From positions 62,001 through 126,000 of the forward strand of contig JAGWUI010000002.1 of the NCBI GenBank assembly GCA_028868515.1: a stretch of 64,000 bases of DNA, read 5' to 3'. Shown here one piece after another: positions 43,794 through 53,389 of this stretch; positions within the stretch are counted from its first letter, which is position 1, and every line of letters starts with the position of its first letter. Source of the DNA: Gammaproteobacteria bacterium (GTDB lineage Bacteria > Pseudomonadota > Gammaproteobacteria > Pseudomonadales > Moraxellaceae). The position numbers and the translations under genes are program-made. Under the pieces are notes generated by a model. It did not search any database and was not told where the DNA came from. It saw nothing but the letters and a program-made list of their open reading frames with translations.

Positions 43794-43815
43794 GATGTTT
43801 TCCTTGTAGTTGGCT

Positions 43816-43832
43816 ATGCTTTATCAAAGCAT
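43816..43832. promoter_or_regulatory. inverted repeat in sodB leader/promoter
   Basis: ATGCTTT-atc-AAAGCAT, a perfect 7-bp inverted repeat at 23-39 nt upstream of the sodB start. It may be a leader hairpin or an operator. It does not clearly match a Fur box. Confidence 0.35.
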
Positions 43833-43879
43833 TTGGCTGTGAATCTGAACAAACGTTGAATCAATAAAACATTCATTGT

Positions 43880-43912
43880 CAAGCAAACAGCCCAAAATCA
43901 GATTTGAGCTGT
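43880..43912 (-). terminator. terminator of peroxiredoxin gene
   Basis: On the minus strand ACAGCTCAAA (43912-43903) pairs with TTTGGGCTGT (43896-43887) with one G-U pair, 6-nt loop, followed by TTGCTTG. A weak U-tract but well placed 22 nt after the stop. Confidence 0.6.
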
Positions 43913-43933
43913 ATTGATTATTTAACTTCGAAA

Positions 43934-44536
43934 TTACAGTTTGTCTGCGTGTGCGCCTAAGTATGCTGCAACGCCTTCTGGAGATGCTGTCATACCTGCA
44001 TCACCTTTTTTCCAGTTTGCTGGGCAAACTTCGCCGTGTTCTTCAGTGAATTGCAGTGCGTCAACAATACGAAGGATTTCGTCCATGCTACGACCGAGTG
44101 GTAGGTCGTTTACGATTTGTGAGCGAACAATGCCGTTTTTGTCGATGATGAATGCACCACGGAATGCAACGCCACCCGCTGATTCAACGTCGTAAGCTTG
44201 TTGGATTTCGTGCTTGGTGTCTGCTGCCAGTGTGTATTTAACTGGACCAATACCACCTTGATCCACTGGTGTGTTACGCCATGCGTTGTGAGTGAATTGT
44301 GAGTCGATTGAAACACCAACGACTTCAACGCCACGCGCTGCGAACTCAGGAACTTTGTGATCCAGTGCGATCAATTCTGATGGACAAACAAAAGTGAAGT
44401 CGAGTGGGTAGAAGAATACTAATGCGTATTTGCCTTTTGTTGCTGTTGCAAAATTATAAGAATCAACAATTTCACCATTGCCTAATACAGCTGCTACGGT
44501 AAAGTCTGGGGCTGGTTTGCCAACTAATACTGCCAT
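43934..44536 (-). CDS. ahpC: typical 2-Cys peroxiredoxin (AhpC/TSA type)
   Basis: A 200-residue thiol peroxidase reducing H2O2 and organic peroxides. MAVLVGKPAPDFTVAAVLGN at the start, peroxidatic Cys in FFYPLDFTFVCPSELIALDH, Arg in GGVAFRGAFIIDKNGIVR, and resolving Cys in EVCPANWKKGD. ATG 44536 is chosen (AAGAAGGA 8 nt upstream); a 14-codon upstream extension is ignored. It is closer to the PrxI/TSA subtype than to E. coli AhpC, and no ahpF gene is near, so it is probably recycled by thioredoxin. Symbol given provisionally. Confidence 0.9.
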   Translation of the reverse strand: MAVLVGKPAPDFTVAAVLGNGEIVDSYNFATATKGKYALVFFYPLDFTFVCPSELIALDHKVPEFAARGVEVVGVSIDSQFTHNAWRNTPVDQGGIGPVKYTLAADTKHEIQQAYDVESAGGVAFRGAFIIDKNGIVRSQIVNDLPLGRSMDEILRIVDALQFTEEHGEVCPANWKKGDAGMTASPEGVAAYLGAHADKL

Positions 44537-44776
44537 GATTAATTCCTTCTTTAGGGTAAGTGAATAAGATGTGCTCAATGTGCAGAAGTGATTTTTTAAT
44601 CACGATTTCTAATGACTAAGTGATAACTATGTCGATTGGAAAAATCGATAAAAAGGCACTTCAACGCGCCCCAATACCATGCCCGAAATCGCTTAGTATT
44701 TGCAAGGGATGATATGTGTGTTTGTGTTGCTAAATGCCCAAAAAGCAGACGATTTCAATGGAATTAAACGATGATG

Positions 44777-45574
44777 TTAAACGGGATTTTCAATATCAAT
44801 AAATTCCACTTCAATTCCAAATTGTTCCGCAATCGCTTGTCCTAAACGCTGGATTCCTCCGCGTTCGGTTGCATGATGACCACACTCAAAATAGTGAATG
44901 CCTAGTTCAGCCGCTTCATGAAAAGTCCGCTCGCTAACTTCACCAGAAAAATACGCATCGCAGCCCATTTTTGCGGCTTGATGAATGAAGTCTTGTGCGC
45001 CACCAGTACACCATGCCACTTTTTGAATTATTTCAGGGCCGCCAGCAAGATAACGTGGTCTGCGTCCCAATTTTTTTCTTAATAATTCTGCCATTGCAGG
45101 TACAGTCATCGGTTCGCAAGTACCGATGTTGCCAATAGGATTTTTTTCTTCTGGATAAAGACCGCCTTGCGTTTTAAATCCCATCAGATCAGCAAAAGCA
45201 ATGTTATTACCCAGAGCAGTATGTGCATCCAATGGTAGATGGTAGGCGATCAGGGAGATGTTGCGCTGAAATAAGCGTTGTACGCGTTTACTTTTCATGC
45301 CTGTCAATGTCGCATCTTCACCTTTCCAAAAATAGCCGTGATGTACCATGATGGCATCGGCGTTTTCTGAGATAGCTGCATCAATCAAAGCAAGGCTTGC
45401 TGTGACACCCGTGACGAGTTTACTAATGACAGGTTTGCCCTCAACTTGTAGACCATTTGGCGCATAATCTTTAAATGATGAAATCGCAAGCGTCTGGTTA
45501 CACCAGTCAACCAATTTGGTTAATGAGACGGTCGAAGATGATAAGGTAGCTGGTAACGAATCGGATACAGGCAT
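44777..45574 (-). CDS. Nif3-like dinuclear metal-binding protein (DUF34)
   Basis: A 265-residue Nif3/YbgI-family protein that forms hexameric rings with a two-metal site; the physiological role is unresolved. Motifs: LVDWCNQTLAISSFKDYAPN, GLQVEG, VTGVTASLALIDAAI, MVHHGYFWKGEDA, IAYHLPLDAHTALGNNIAFA, ARYLAGG-type (PRYLAGGPEIIQKVAWCTGG), and the C-terminal HYFECGHHATERGGIQ metal motif. In Pseudomonadales this gene is commonly next to a DegS/AlgW-type protease gene, as here (divergent). Confidence 0.9.
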   Translation of the reverse strand: MPVSDSLPATLSSSTVSLTKLVDWCNQTLAISSFKDYAPNGLQVEGKPVISKLVTGVTASLALIDAAISENADAIMVHHGYFWKGEDATLTGMKSKRVQRLFQRNISLIAYHLPLDAHTALGNNIAFADLMGFKTQGGLYPEEKNPIGNIGTCEPMTVPAMAELLRKKLGRRPRYLAGGPEIIQKVAWCTGGAQDFIHQAAKMGCDAYFSGEVSERTFHEAAELGIHYFECGHHATERGGIQRLGQAIAEQFGIEVEFIDIENPV

Positions 45575-45725
45575 AGCAGAGACACAACAGTTTAGTGGTT
45601 TACATGATCCATAAGTCTAACCAAAATAGGTGAGAATAGTGCGAATGTTTGTGTAAAAATCTAAAGTGATTACTCTGCTTTAGAGTTTATTGATATTTGG
45701 TTTGGTTGGAATAAGGGGAATAAGC

Positions 45726-46928
45726 GTGCGGCGTGTGTTTATGGCGTTACCTTGGTTTTTATTGGTCGTCGTGATTGCGTGGTTTTGGCACTTAAAGGAA
45801 CAGTGGCGTAAGCATCCAGAAACGCTTGCTGTTCAGAGCTCTGAAGTTCTTGTATCTGGTGCAGTATCCTCTTATCACAATGCGGTCAAAGCAGCCGCAC
45901 CAGCCGTGGTGAATATCTATACAACCCAAAAGGTTCGGGCACATCGTCAGATTGATGATCCAGTTTTGCGCCGCTTCTTTGAGTTTCATGAGGGTAATCC
46001 GCAATTAGATGATTCTGAACGTGCGGCAACAAAGCCAACCAGTCTTGGTTCTGGCGTGATTACAACTTCAAATGGTTACATTCTGACGAATAATCATGTG
46101 GTTGCTCAGGCGGATAAAATTATTGTGGCCTTACAAGATGGTCGCCGTGCTGAGGCGACGGTGATAGGCACGGATCCTGACAGTGATCTTGCGGTGATCA
46201 AGATTAATTTAACCAATCTTCCTATTTTGCCATTTCGCAAAAACCCAACAGAAGTTGGGGATATTGTACTCGCAATTGGTAATCCATTCGGTGTTGGTCA
46301 AACGGTGACGCATGGTATTGTGTCTGCCACAGGTCGCTCAGGGCTTGGAATTAACGCCTTTGAAGATTTTATTCAGACTGATGCAGCAATTAATCCTGGT
46401 AATTCGGGCGGTGCTTTAGTGGATGTTGCGGGTAATTTGGTTGGGATCAATACGGCGATTTTTTCCCAGACAGGCGGATCCATGGGCATTGGTTTTGCAA
46501 TTCCTGCAACTTTAGCGCAACAAGTGATGATGGATATTATCCAGAAAGGCAAAGTCACGCGCGGCTGGCTTGGGATTGAGGTTGGAAATCAAGATGATCT
46601 TACAGGCATGGGTGATGATGTGGCGGGTGTAAGAGTTGTTCGTACACTCAAAAATGGTCCTGCTGATCGTAGTGGCTTGAAAAGTAATGATGTGATTCTC
46701 TCGATGAATGATGTCCCTGTGTCTACTGCTGCACAATTGATTCAACGTGTTGCGGCACAAAAACCAAGTACATCACTTAATTTATTGGTGAAACGCGGTC
46801 ATCAACAAATCAAACTTGCGGTAGCAATCGGGGAGCGTCCACCAGCCGATGCAAAAAATGTAGAAGATAATAATGCCAATGCTAACGATGGCGACCCATC
46901 ATTATTTGGATTGTTTAATGGTCAATAA
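45726..46928 (+). CDS. DegS/AlgW-type inner-membrane serine protease
   Basis: A 400-residue HtrA protease anchored by one N-terminal helix (ALPWFLLVVVIAWFWHL). Catalytic triad: His in GYILTNNHVV, Asp in DPDSDLAVIK, Ser in INPGNSGGALVDVAG. One PDZ domain follows (LGIEVGNQDDLTG, GPADRSGLKSNDVIL). One PDZ and an anchor mark the DegS/AlgW branch, which cleaves anti-sigma factor RseA/MucA in the envelope stress response. The start is GTG 45726 with AAGGGG about 6 nt before; the frame begins at TTG 45690. The C-terminus has a short polar tail after PDZ. No rseA/mucA gene nearby. Confidence 0.87.
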   Translation: MRRVFMALPWFLLVVVIAWFWHLKEQWRKHPETLAVQSSEVLVSGAVSSYHNAVKAAAPAVVNIYTTQKVRAHRQIDDPVLRRFFEFHEGNPQLDDSERAATKPTSLGSGVITTSNGYILTNNHVVAQADKIIVALQDGRRAEATVIGTDPDSDLAVIKINLTNLPILPFRKNPTEVGDIVLAIGNPFGVGQTVTHGIVSATGRSGLGINAFEDFIQTDAAINPGNSGGALVDVAGNLVGINTAIFSQTGGSMGIGFAIPATLAQQVMMDIIQKGKVTRGWLGIEVGNQDDLTGMGDDVAGVRVVRTLKNGPADRSGLKSNDVILSMNDVPVSTAAQLIQRVAAQKPSTSLNLLVKRGHQQIKLAVAIGERPPADAKNVEDNNANANDGDPSLFGLFNGQ

Positions 46929-47102
46929 TAGGATTTATTACGTTAATGATCATAAATATATGACTGAATAATCTATCACTTTACTTCACTTTATTTACAT
47001 GAAGGCGTTAAAGTCGACATGTGAATAAAGTGAATATTTTTTGACTTTTTTATATTGCATACAGATATCAATCTGACTAATTCAATCCAAGGAATGAAAT
47101 CA

Positions 47103-47726
47103 ATGAAACTATTTACCGCTGAACGTGCACCGAATCCACGTCGTGTCTTATTATTTTTAGCGGCAAAAGGTCTTGTGCCTGCTGATATTGGATTAGACGT
47201 CATTGAGGTCAGTATCGCAGGTGGTGAGAATCGTACACCTGATTATCTGCAAATCCATCCATTAGGCCAGATTCCTGCACTTGAGTTAGATGATGGACAG
47301 TTGATTACAGAATCCATGGCAATCTGTCGTTATCTAGAGGGGAAGTATCCGCAAAATCCATTATTCGGTACAGAACTCATGGAGCAAGTGCGGATTAATC
47401 AATATAGTCGCCAAGCAGAGCTAGAGGTTTTACTGCCTTTAATTACAGCTTTTCAACATGGTCATCCGTTTTGGGAAGGGAAATATGAGCAGATTCCAGA
47501 TATTGCGCCAGTGGCTCGCCGTCGGGCATTTTCTCGTTTTGCTTATTTTGATCGACGCTTACAAGTTGTGCCATACCTCGCTGGAGACAGTCTGAGTGTT
47601 GCTGATTTGACTTTGTATGCAGCTCTTGATTTTGGTCGTTTGGCTGGGCTTAAAGTCGATGAACAGCATCCGCATTTACTGGCGTTTTATCAGCGTATGC
47701 ATAAACAGTTTGATGCAATTCGTTAA
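47103..47726 (+). CDS. glutathione S-transferase family protein
   Basis: A 207-residue GST. N-terminal thioredoxin-like domain: MKLFTAERAPNPRRVLLFLA, PDYLQIHPLGQIPALELDDG and LITESMAICRYLEGKYP with the glutathione-binding Glu-Ser. The C-terminal helical domain ends with LAGDSLSVADLTLYAALDFG. ATG 47103 has AAGGA 9 nt upstream; a longer frame exists from TTG 47055. The catalytic residue class (Ser/Tyr/Cys) is not clear. Substrate unknown. Confidence 0.88.
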   Translation: MKLFTAERAPNPRRVLLFLAAKGLVPADIGLDVIEVSIAGGENRTPDYLQIHPLGQIPALELDDGQLITESMAICRYLEGKYPQNPLFGTELMEQVRINQYSRQAELEVLLPLITAFQHGHPFWEGKYEQIPDIAPVARRRAFSRFAYFDRRLQVVPYLAGDSLSVADLTLYAALDFGRLAGLKVDEQHPHLLAFYQRMHKQFDAIR

Positions 47727-47730
47727 ACAA

Positions 47731-47781
47731 ATGTGCTATTTATCACCAATATGCGACTTGAAATTATTGGTGATCACACAT
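47731..47781. terminator. hairpin downstream of the GST gene
   Basis: A 10-bp stem ATCACCAATA / TATTGGTGAT (47742-47751, 47765-47774) with outer pairing ATGTG / CACAT. No clear U-tract. It probably ends or protects the GST mRNA before the esterase gene. Confidence 0.45.
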
Positions 47782-47826
47782 ACTGATTAACATGATGTCA
47801 ACACGCCCTAATTGAGTAAGGTAAAT

Positions 47827-48786
47827 ATGAAATTGCCAGTAAAAAAGTATCAGAAAATTCTTTTGAATTATAAAGAAAAAGCAGCAACAACAAGTATCAA
47901 GGCAGGCTTGAGAGGGTCATTTAAGGCTGCTAGTGGTTTACCTTTACCACTGACTTTTCTTCGAAATGCCATGGAATTAAGTGCTGGAATATTTAAAGTC
48001 AGATCTGATGTTCAAGTTGAGCGTTTGGTATTGGGCGGAGTCAATGCTGAACAACTGAATCTGAAAAGTGGTTTTCATCAGATTGCTGAACAAAACTATG
48101 CATTATTACATTTTCATGGTGGGGTGTTTGTTGCAGGGTCGGCGGCTACTCATCGTGCATTAGGTGGTGAAATCGCAGCGAGAAGTGGTGCGACAGTCTA
48201 TATGCTGGATTATCGCTTGGCTCCACAGCATCGCTACCCAGCAGCACTTGATGATTGTTTGGCTGCTTATCAAGCCTTATTGGCAAAAGGTTATCTACCT
48301 GAACATATTATTTTAGGCGGCGATTCAGCGGGAGGCGCTCTTGTATTAGCAACATTAGTCGCTTTACGTGAGCTGAAAGTTGCTTTGCCTGCTGCGGCAT
48401 TATTGATCTCTCCATTTGTTGATATGACATTGTGCGCAGACTCATTTAAGAAGAATGCGTTACGCGACCCAATGCTGACTAAGGAAATATTAAAACGTGG
48501 CGCAGATGCATATCGTGGCGATATTCAAAGTGCAGATGCACGTGTTTCGCCAGTTTTTGCTGATTTAACTGGTTTACCTCCGATGCTGATTCAAGTGGGT
48601 ACTGAGGAGGTTTTATTGGATGATGCACTGCAACTCGCCAAACGTGCTGAACGCTCAGGAATTGCAGTAGATTGTCATGTCTATGATGGCATGTGGCATA
48701 ACTTCCAAATGTTTAATGCTTTGCTCAAAACATCAGATCAAGCTTTGGATGAAATTGCTCAATTTATAAAAAATCATGTGAAATAA
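47827..48786 (+). CDS. alpha/beta hydrolase of the hormone-sensitive lipase family
   Basis: A 319-residue esterase: oxyanion motif ALLHFHGGVFVAGSAATHRA, then VYMLDYRLAPQHRYPAALDD, elbow IILGGDSAGGALVLATL, Asp in VGTEEVLLDD, and the catalytic His in YDGMWHNFQMF. These features define the HSL (group IV) family of short-chain lipases/esterases. ATG 47827 with AAGG about 6 nt upstream is used; a TTG at 47812 adds five residues. No signal peptide. Substrate unknown. A 9-bp hairpin without a U-tract follows at 48798-48833. Confidence 0.88.
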   Translation: MKLPVKKYQKILLNYKEKAATTSIKAGLRGSFKAASGLPLPLTFLRNAMELSAGIFKVRSDVQVERLVLGGVNAEQLNLKSGFHQIAEQNYALLHFHGGVFVAGSAATHRALGGEIAARSGATVYMLDYRLAPQHRYPAALDDCLAAYQALLAKGYLPEHIILGGDSAGGALVLATLVALRELKVALPAAALLISPFVDMTLCADSFKKNALRDPMLTKEILKRGADAYRGDIQSADARVSPVFADLTGLPPMLIQVGTEEVLLDDALQLAKRAERSGIAVDCHVYDGMWHNFQMFNALLKTSDQALDEIAQFIKNHVK

Positions 48787-48914
48787 GCGTCGAATAGATG
48801 TCAGCTTGAATGCATTTGTATTTGAGCTGACATTGCCAATCTTTGGTCAATGTCCGTAAAAATTATAACAATGCTATTATATGCATGATTTGCCACTATC
48901 TTGCCGTGAGTTGT

Positions 48915-49598
48915 ATGTCCTCTGATTCAGCTAATTTTCCAGAATCCCCCTTTTTTTCAGAATCAAACTATTCTGTTCATTACCGATGTGATGATTTTTT
49001 AATTATTTATAAGCCGCCAGGACTGCTATCGGTGCCAGGAAAAGGCGAGCATTTGTTCGATAGCTTACTGACTCGATTACAAGCAGTTGAGCCGAATATA
49101 AAACTCGTTCATCGTCTAGATCGTGACACATCAGGTTTGATGGTTTTTGCACTTAATCCAGAGGCGCAGCGCAATATTTCCAAACAGTTCGAAGATCGAC
49201 TCACGACAAAAATGTATCAAGCGATTTTGCTTGGAAAATTAACAGGTGAAGGCTCGATTGATGTGCCTGTACGCTATGAGCCGACGACGCCACCATTACA
49301 TGTAACGGATAAATTGTATCCAAAAAAAGCATTGACGGATTGGCAAGCATTAGATATTTATGAAATTAATAATACAACGGTGACAAAAGTGTTACTGAAA
49401 CCCATTACTGGACGTTCTCATCAACTTCGAGTTCATACTCAATATATCGGTCATGCGATTATTGGTGATGAGTTGTATGCTAATGAAATTGGTCAATCTC
49501 TGATGAGCCGATTGTGTCTTCATGCTGCTGAATTAGGCTTTAATCATCCTGTCACAGGTGAACGAATGAGCTTCAATCTAGATGCTGATTTTTGGTAA
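48915..49598 (+). CDS. rluA: RluA-family pseudouridine synthase
   Basis: Converts U746 of 23S rRNA and U32 of some tRNAs to pseudouridine. Landmarks: LIIYKPPGLLSVPGKGEHLF, catalytic VHRLDRDTSGLMVFAL, KMYQAILLG, LLKPITGRSHQLRVHTQYIG and HAIIGDELYA, all close to E. coli RluA, including the order. ATG 48915 (MSSDSANF) gives 227 residues; the frame opens at 48843. The next gene is rapA, the same neighbour as in E. coli (rluA-rapA), which argues for RluA rather than RluC or RluD. Confidence 0.92.
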   Translation: MSSDSANFPESPFFSESNYSVHYRCDDFLIIYKPPGLLSVPGKGEHLFDSLLTRLQAVEPNIKLVHRLDRDTSGLMVFALNPEAQRNISKQFEDRLTTKMYQAILLGKLTGEGSIDVPVRYEPTTPPLHVTDKLYPKKALTDWQALDIYEINNTTVTKVLLKPITGRSHQLRVHTQYIGHAIIGDELYANEIGQSLMSRLCLHAAELGFNHPVTGERMSFNLDADFW

Positions 49599-49840
49599 AA
49601 TTTGTTTTTGTTACATGAAACTATTTGCGTGATATATTTGGCATTCTATAGATCTAATTTTTGAAAAAATATTCGATAAAGCATGTTCAAATATGTGAAA
49701 ATATGCGCTGCATATTTTGAAGTGTTTTTTTGCAAATTGTTTGCATATTGATAATATGCTTAAAACATGAGCAAATAGCGAAATATTCTCAGTTCCATTT
49801 CTATCTCATATTTTTGTTTTTCTTTGGAAATAAAAGCGTT

Positions 49841-52675
49841 ATGCAAGATTTTGCAATTGGTCAGCGGTGGTTGTCAGATACCGAATCAGAATTAGGTTTG
49901 GGCGTTCTTGTTGATGTTGATGAACGGACGATCAGTATTTTATTTCCAAAGAGTGATGAAACGCGCGTTTATGCACGAGCAAGTGCGCCGTTATCGCGAA
50001 TTATTTTTGCTGCTGGTGATTCTTTAACGGATTTGGATGGTGTCGATTGGATGGTTCTATCGACTGAAGTTCATTCTGGTGTTTTGCGTTATCACTGCAC
50101 ACAAGTTGCAAAACCTGAAATCACAAAAACGCTCTCAGAAACCCGTCTTGCTGCTCATTTACAATTAGCGCGTCCGCTTGAACGTTTGCTTGCGAGCCAA
50201 CTTGAACCTAAAGAATGGTATGACCTCCGCATTGAAGCGTTACTGACTCAATCGCGTATGGCGACAAGCCCGCTACGTGGCATGATTGGTCCACGTGTAG
50301 GATTGATTCCGCATCAGTTTTATATTGCTCATGAAGTTGGTCGCCGTCTTGCGCCGCGTGTTTTGCTGGCAGATGAAGTTGGCTTAGGGAAAACAATCGA
50401 AGCTGGTTTGATCATGCACCAGCAATTGACGACGGGTCGCAGCGAGCGAATCCTCGTGCTAGTTCCTGATTCATTGCAATATCAGTGGATGATTGAAATG
50501 CGCCGTCGTTTCAATCTGAATTTCTCGTTATTTGATCTCGAACGCACTGCATTCTTAAAAGAAAACGAACCCGAAGCCAATCCGTTTGAGACCGAAAGCT
50601 GCATCATTGCCAGCGTCGATTTGTTGCTTGACCATGAAGATCTGAAACTTCAAGCACTGCAAGCAGGTTTTGATCTTTTGGTCGTGGATGAAGCGCATCA
50701 CTTAACTTGGCATGAAGATGAAGGCGGTAATGATCGCTATGATCTCGTTGCTGAGTTTGCCAATCAAACAGCAGGTGTGTTGCTGCTCACCGCAACACCT
50801 GAACAGTTAGGTGTGGATAGTCACTTTGCGCGTTTGCGTCTGCTTGACCCTGAGCGTTTTGATACGCTGAATCATTTCTTGGAAGAAGAAGCGAATTACG
50901 CGGATACTGCAAAAGTCGCCGAAGCGCTGATGTCTGATGACATGCTAGATGAAGCACAGCATGAGGCGATTACCGCGCTGCTTGGGCATCCTGTCGAAGA
51001 TACACCAGATGCGCGCTATCGTGCGATTAGTGAATTGTTAGATCGCCATGGTACTGGACGGATTTTGTTCCGTAATACGCGTGAAGCAATTCAAGGTTTC
51101 CAAGGTCGCGATTGCTTGCCAGCACCGCTGATTGCACCAGAAGGTTGGCCAACCACGGGTAATTTGCGTAAGCAAATGTGGCCAGAAGAAGAACAACTTG
51201 ATGGCGAATGGATGCAAACCGATCCCCGTGTGCCGTGGTTGTTAAACTTACTGAAAACTGAACTTAAACATCAAAAAGTATTGTTGATTGCGCGTAGTGG
51301 TCCTGTAGTTGAATCACTTGAACTTGCGCTGCGTGTACATGGTGGTATTCGCACTGCGATGTTCCATGAAGCCATGAGCTTGCTGGAGCGTGACCAAGCG
51401 GCGGCTTATTTTGCAGATGATACTTATGGCGCACAGATTTTGCTGTGTTCTGAAATTGGTTCAGAAGGACGTAATTTCCAGTTTGCAAGTAACCTTGTTT
51501 TGTTTGATATGCCATCTAATCCAGATGTGCTGGAACAGCGTATTGGTCGTTTAGATCGTATCGGTCAGCAAAATCGTATTCAAATTCACGTGCCATATTT
51601 AATGCAAACTGCGCAAGAGCGCATGTTCCGTTGGTATAACGATGCGTTGGATATTTTTGGTCATATTTCACCGACTGCACAGGTTCTGCAAGAAAATCAT
51701 TTGGTGACGCTCAAAGAAGCATTGTTGGCACCGCTTGAATCTGAGGATGACCACAATCGTTTTGATGCATTCTTGGCACAAGTCAATGATGAACGTTTGG
51801 ACTTAGAAGCAGAATTACAATCTGGACGTGATCGTTTGCTCGAGTTCAATTCTTGTCGTCCAACCGTTGCTAATCGCATTATTCGTGCGATGCAAGATCA
51901 AGATGCAAACAACTCTTTACCTGATTTCATGCTGCGTTTCTTGTCATCGACCAATATCGAACATGATGAACAGCATGACGGTAGTTTGATCATTCATCCT
52001 TCGGCTGAAATGTTGGTGGATGGCTTAGATCTACCAGAAGATGGGATGACGGTCACATTCCATCGTGAGCAAGCATTAACGCGAGAAGATACTGAATACA
52101 TGACGGTTGAACATCCGTTGATGGGTCGTATTTTTGAAATGGTGCGTACACAATCTTTTGGTAATGCCAATGTCTGTGTACTGCGTAGCTCTGTGATTCC
52201 AGCAGGAAAAATTCTGCTTGAGGCATGGTTCCGCGTCGAAGTGATTGCGCCTAAAGTTTTGAATCTTGCTGCGAGTCTGCCTCAGCAGTTGATTCGTGTC
52301 TTGATCAGTGAAAATGGTCAGGATTTGTCAGCGCGTATTAATTCAGCCATGTTGCAACCGCAGCTTCATTCACTGGATATGAATAATGCACGTCAAGTTG
52401 TGAAGTTACGTCGTGATGTGATCGAGCAGCGTTATAAGCAAGCTGAGGAGCTTGCGAGATCACAGATCAAAGGATTTTCGGAAACTGCTCAGAAGCGTTA
52501 TGGTGATCACTTACAACAAGAGTTGGATCGTTTGATTTATCTGAAAGAGCACAATCCAAGTGTCCGTGAGGATGAAATTGAACGTTTGACCAATCAACGT
52601 GCGCAAGGTTTGAAATTGCTTGAGCAGTTGTCACTTGTGCCTGATTCGATACGGATTTTGGTGGTGATGAAGTAA
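49841..52675 (+). CDS. rapA: RNA polymerase-associated ATPase RapA (HepA)
   Basis: A Swi2/Snf2 ATPase that recycles RNA polymerase from stalled post-termination complexes. Starting at ATG 49841 (MQDFAIGQRWLSDTESELGL, the family start) it has 944 residues. The helicase region shows Walker A LLADEVGLGKTIEAGLI, Walker B LLVVDEAHHLTW, motif III LLTATPEQL, and motif VI DVLEQRIGRLDRIGQQNRI. A C-terminal helical region follows. The longer ORF upstream (49730) is not conserved. Encoded next to rluA; a hairpin after the stop ends the transcript. Confidence 0.96.
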   Translation: MQDFAIGQRWLSDTESELGLGVLVDVDERTISILFPKSDETRVYARASAPLSRIIFAAGDSLTDLDGVDWMVLSTEVHSGVLRYHCTQVAKPEITKTLSETRLAAHLQLARPLERLLASQLEPKEWYDLRIEALLTQSRMATSPLRGMIGPRVGLIPHQFYIAHEVGRRLAPRVLLADEVGLGKTIEAGLIMHQQLTTGRSERILVLVPDSLQYQWMIEMRRRFNLNFSLFDLERTAFLKENEPEANPFETESCIIASVDLLLDHEDLKLQALQAGFDLLVVDEAHHLTWHEDEGGNDRYDLVAEFANQTAGVLLLTATPEQLGVDSHFARLRLLDPERFDTLNHFLEEEANYADTAKVAEALMSDDMLDEAQHEAITALLGHPVEDTPDARYRAISELLDRHGTGRILFRNTREAIQGFQGRDCLPAPLIAPEGWPTTGNLRKQMWPEEEQLDGEWMQTDPRVPWLLNLLKTELKHQKVLLIARSGPVVESLELALRVHGGIRTAMFHEAMSLLERDQAAAYFADDTYGAQILLCSEIGSEGRNFQFASNLVLFDMPSNPDVLEQRIGRLDRIGQQNRIQIHVPYLMQTAQERMFRWYNDALDIFGHISPTAQVLQENHLVTLKEALLAPLESEDDHNRFDAFLAQVNDERLDLEAELQSGRDRLLEFNSCRPTVANRIIRAMQDQDANNSLPDFMLRFLSSTNIEHDEQHDGSLIIHPSAEMLVDGLDLPEDGMTVTFHREQALTREDTEYMTVEHPLMGRIFEMVRTQSFGNANVCVLRSSVIPAGKILLEAWFRVEVIAPKVLNLAASLPQQLIRVLISENGQDLSARINSAMLQPQLHSLDMNNARQVVKLRRDVIEQRYKQAEELARSQIKGFSETAQKRYGDHLQQELDRLIYLKEHNPSVREDEIERLTNQRAQGLKLLEQLSLVPDSIRILVVMK

Positions 52676-52686
52676 GGTTTTTACTG

Positions 52687-52730
52687 CTAAGGGTTTGTGG
52701 GGCTAGCCCTTAGTCTATTTCTATTGTTTT
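52687..52730 (+). terminator. terminator of rapA
   Basis: A 7-bp stem CTAAGGG / CCCTTAG (52687-52693, 52707-52713), followed by a T-rich stretch (TCTATTTCTATTGTTTTT), 11 nt after the rapA stop. Confidence 0.65.
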
Positions 52731-52754
52731 TGAAATAATTAAAAGGAGATTAGT

Positions 52755-53309
52755 GTGTCTTGGCATAGGGATTATGTATTTTTTACAAAAAAAAATTTAC
52801 CTTTATCTATTGATTGGTCTGAAGATTTGGTGGAAAAGAATGTATTAGATGAAATGGAGTTAAATTTTCATTCAAGATCGGATGTTTTTGGAGATATTGT
52901 TCGAGATATTATTCATCATTTTGATGATTTAACAGCATTACACTTTTTTCAAGAACGAAATGAAGCAGATGTTGCAGATTCCTGTAAGGCCTATAAGGAA
53001 CTCTTTGAAAAAAGACTAGTGACTTTTGATTACCAACAACAAACTCAAGTTGTTGACGCTATTAAGAAAATATTCCAATACACTAAAACCCAACCGACAA
53101 TTTTTGAAGAATGGGCTTATGAGTTTTTTAGTGATTCATTGGAAGATCAATTGCATGAGGCTGAATCTGTAACTTTAGATGATTTTAAATCTAATGATGA
53201 TAATGATACGTTTGGGGCAACGATGGTTATTTTGAGGTTGATAATGGACTTATTTAATAAGTCGTTGGAGAAAAAGCAATATGTTGGTTTTTATGAGTAT
53301 ATTCCTTAG
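52755..53309 (+). CDS. hypothetical protein, no family recognised
   Basis: A 184-residue protein starting at GTG 52755 with a near-perfect ribosome site AAAAGGAG 7 nt upstream. It is rich in Asp/Glu/Phe and Lys, with no signal peptide, membrane helix or catalytic motif. Recognisable stretches are MSWHRDYVFFTKKNLPLSID, IVRDIIHHFDDLTALHFFQE and IFEEWAYEFFSDSLEDQ. Base composition is more A+T-rich than rapA and it is flanked on the right by a REP-like hairpin and a transposase remnant, which suggests an acquired gene. Size and charge resemble immunity or accessory proteins, but this is not evidence of that function. Confidence 0.65.
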   Translation: MSWHRDYVFFTKKNLPLSIDWSEDLVEKNVLDEMELNFHSRSDVFGDIVRDIIHHFDDLTALHFFQERNEADVADSCKAYKELFEKRLVTFDYQQQTQVVDAIKKIFQYTKTQPTIFEEWAYEFFSDSLEDQLHEAESVTLDDFKSNDDNDTFGATMVILRLIMDLFNKSLEKKQYVGFYEYIP

Positions 53310-53319
53310 CAAGGCGTAG

Positions 53320-53337
53320 CGTGGGCTTTAACCCACG
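53320..53337. repeat. REP-like hairpin
   Basis: CGTGGG-ctttaa-CCCACG, a 6-bp G+C-rich palindrome preceded by GTAG, 11 nt after the preceding stop codon. This is the classic form of a REP next to a REP-associated transposase gene, whose remnant starts about 50 nt further on. It could also terminate the preceding gene. Confidence 0.6.
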
Positions 53338-53389
53338 ACCAAGATGCATTTGAAAGCCTTTATTGCAATTTGCTAAAAAATCAAAAAAA

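Noticed and set aside
43816-43832. Considered as a Fur box in front of sodB
   Set aside because: The inverted repeat ATGCTTT-AAAGCAT does not match the GATAATGATAATCATTATC pattern, so only an unassigned inverted repeat is reported.
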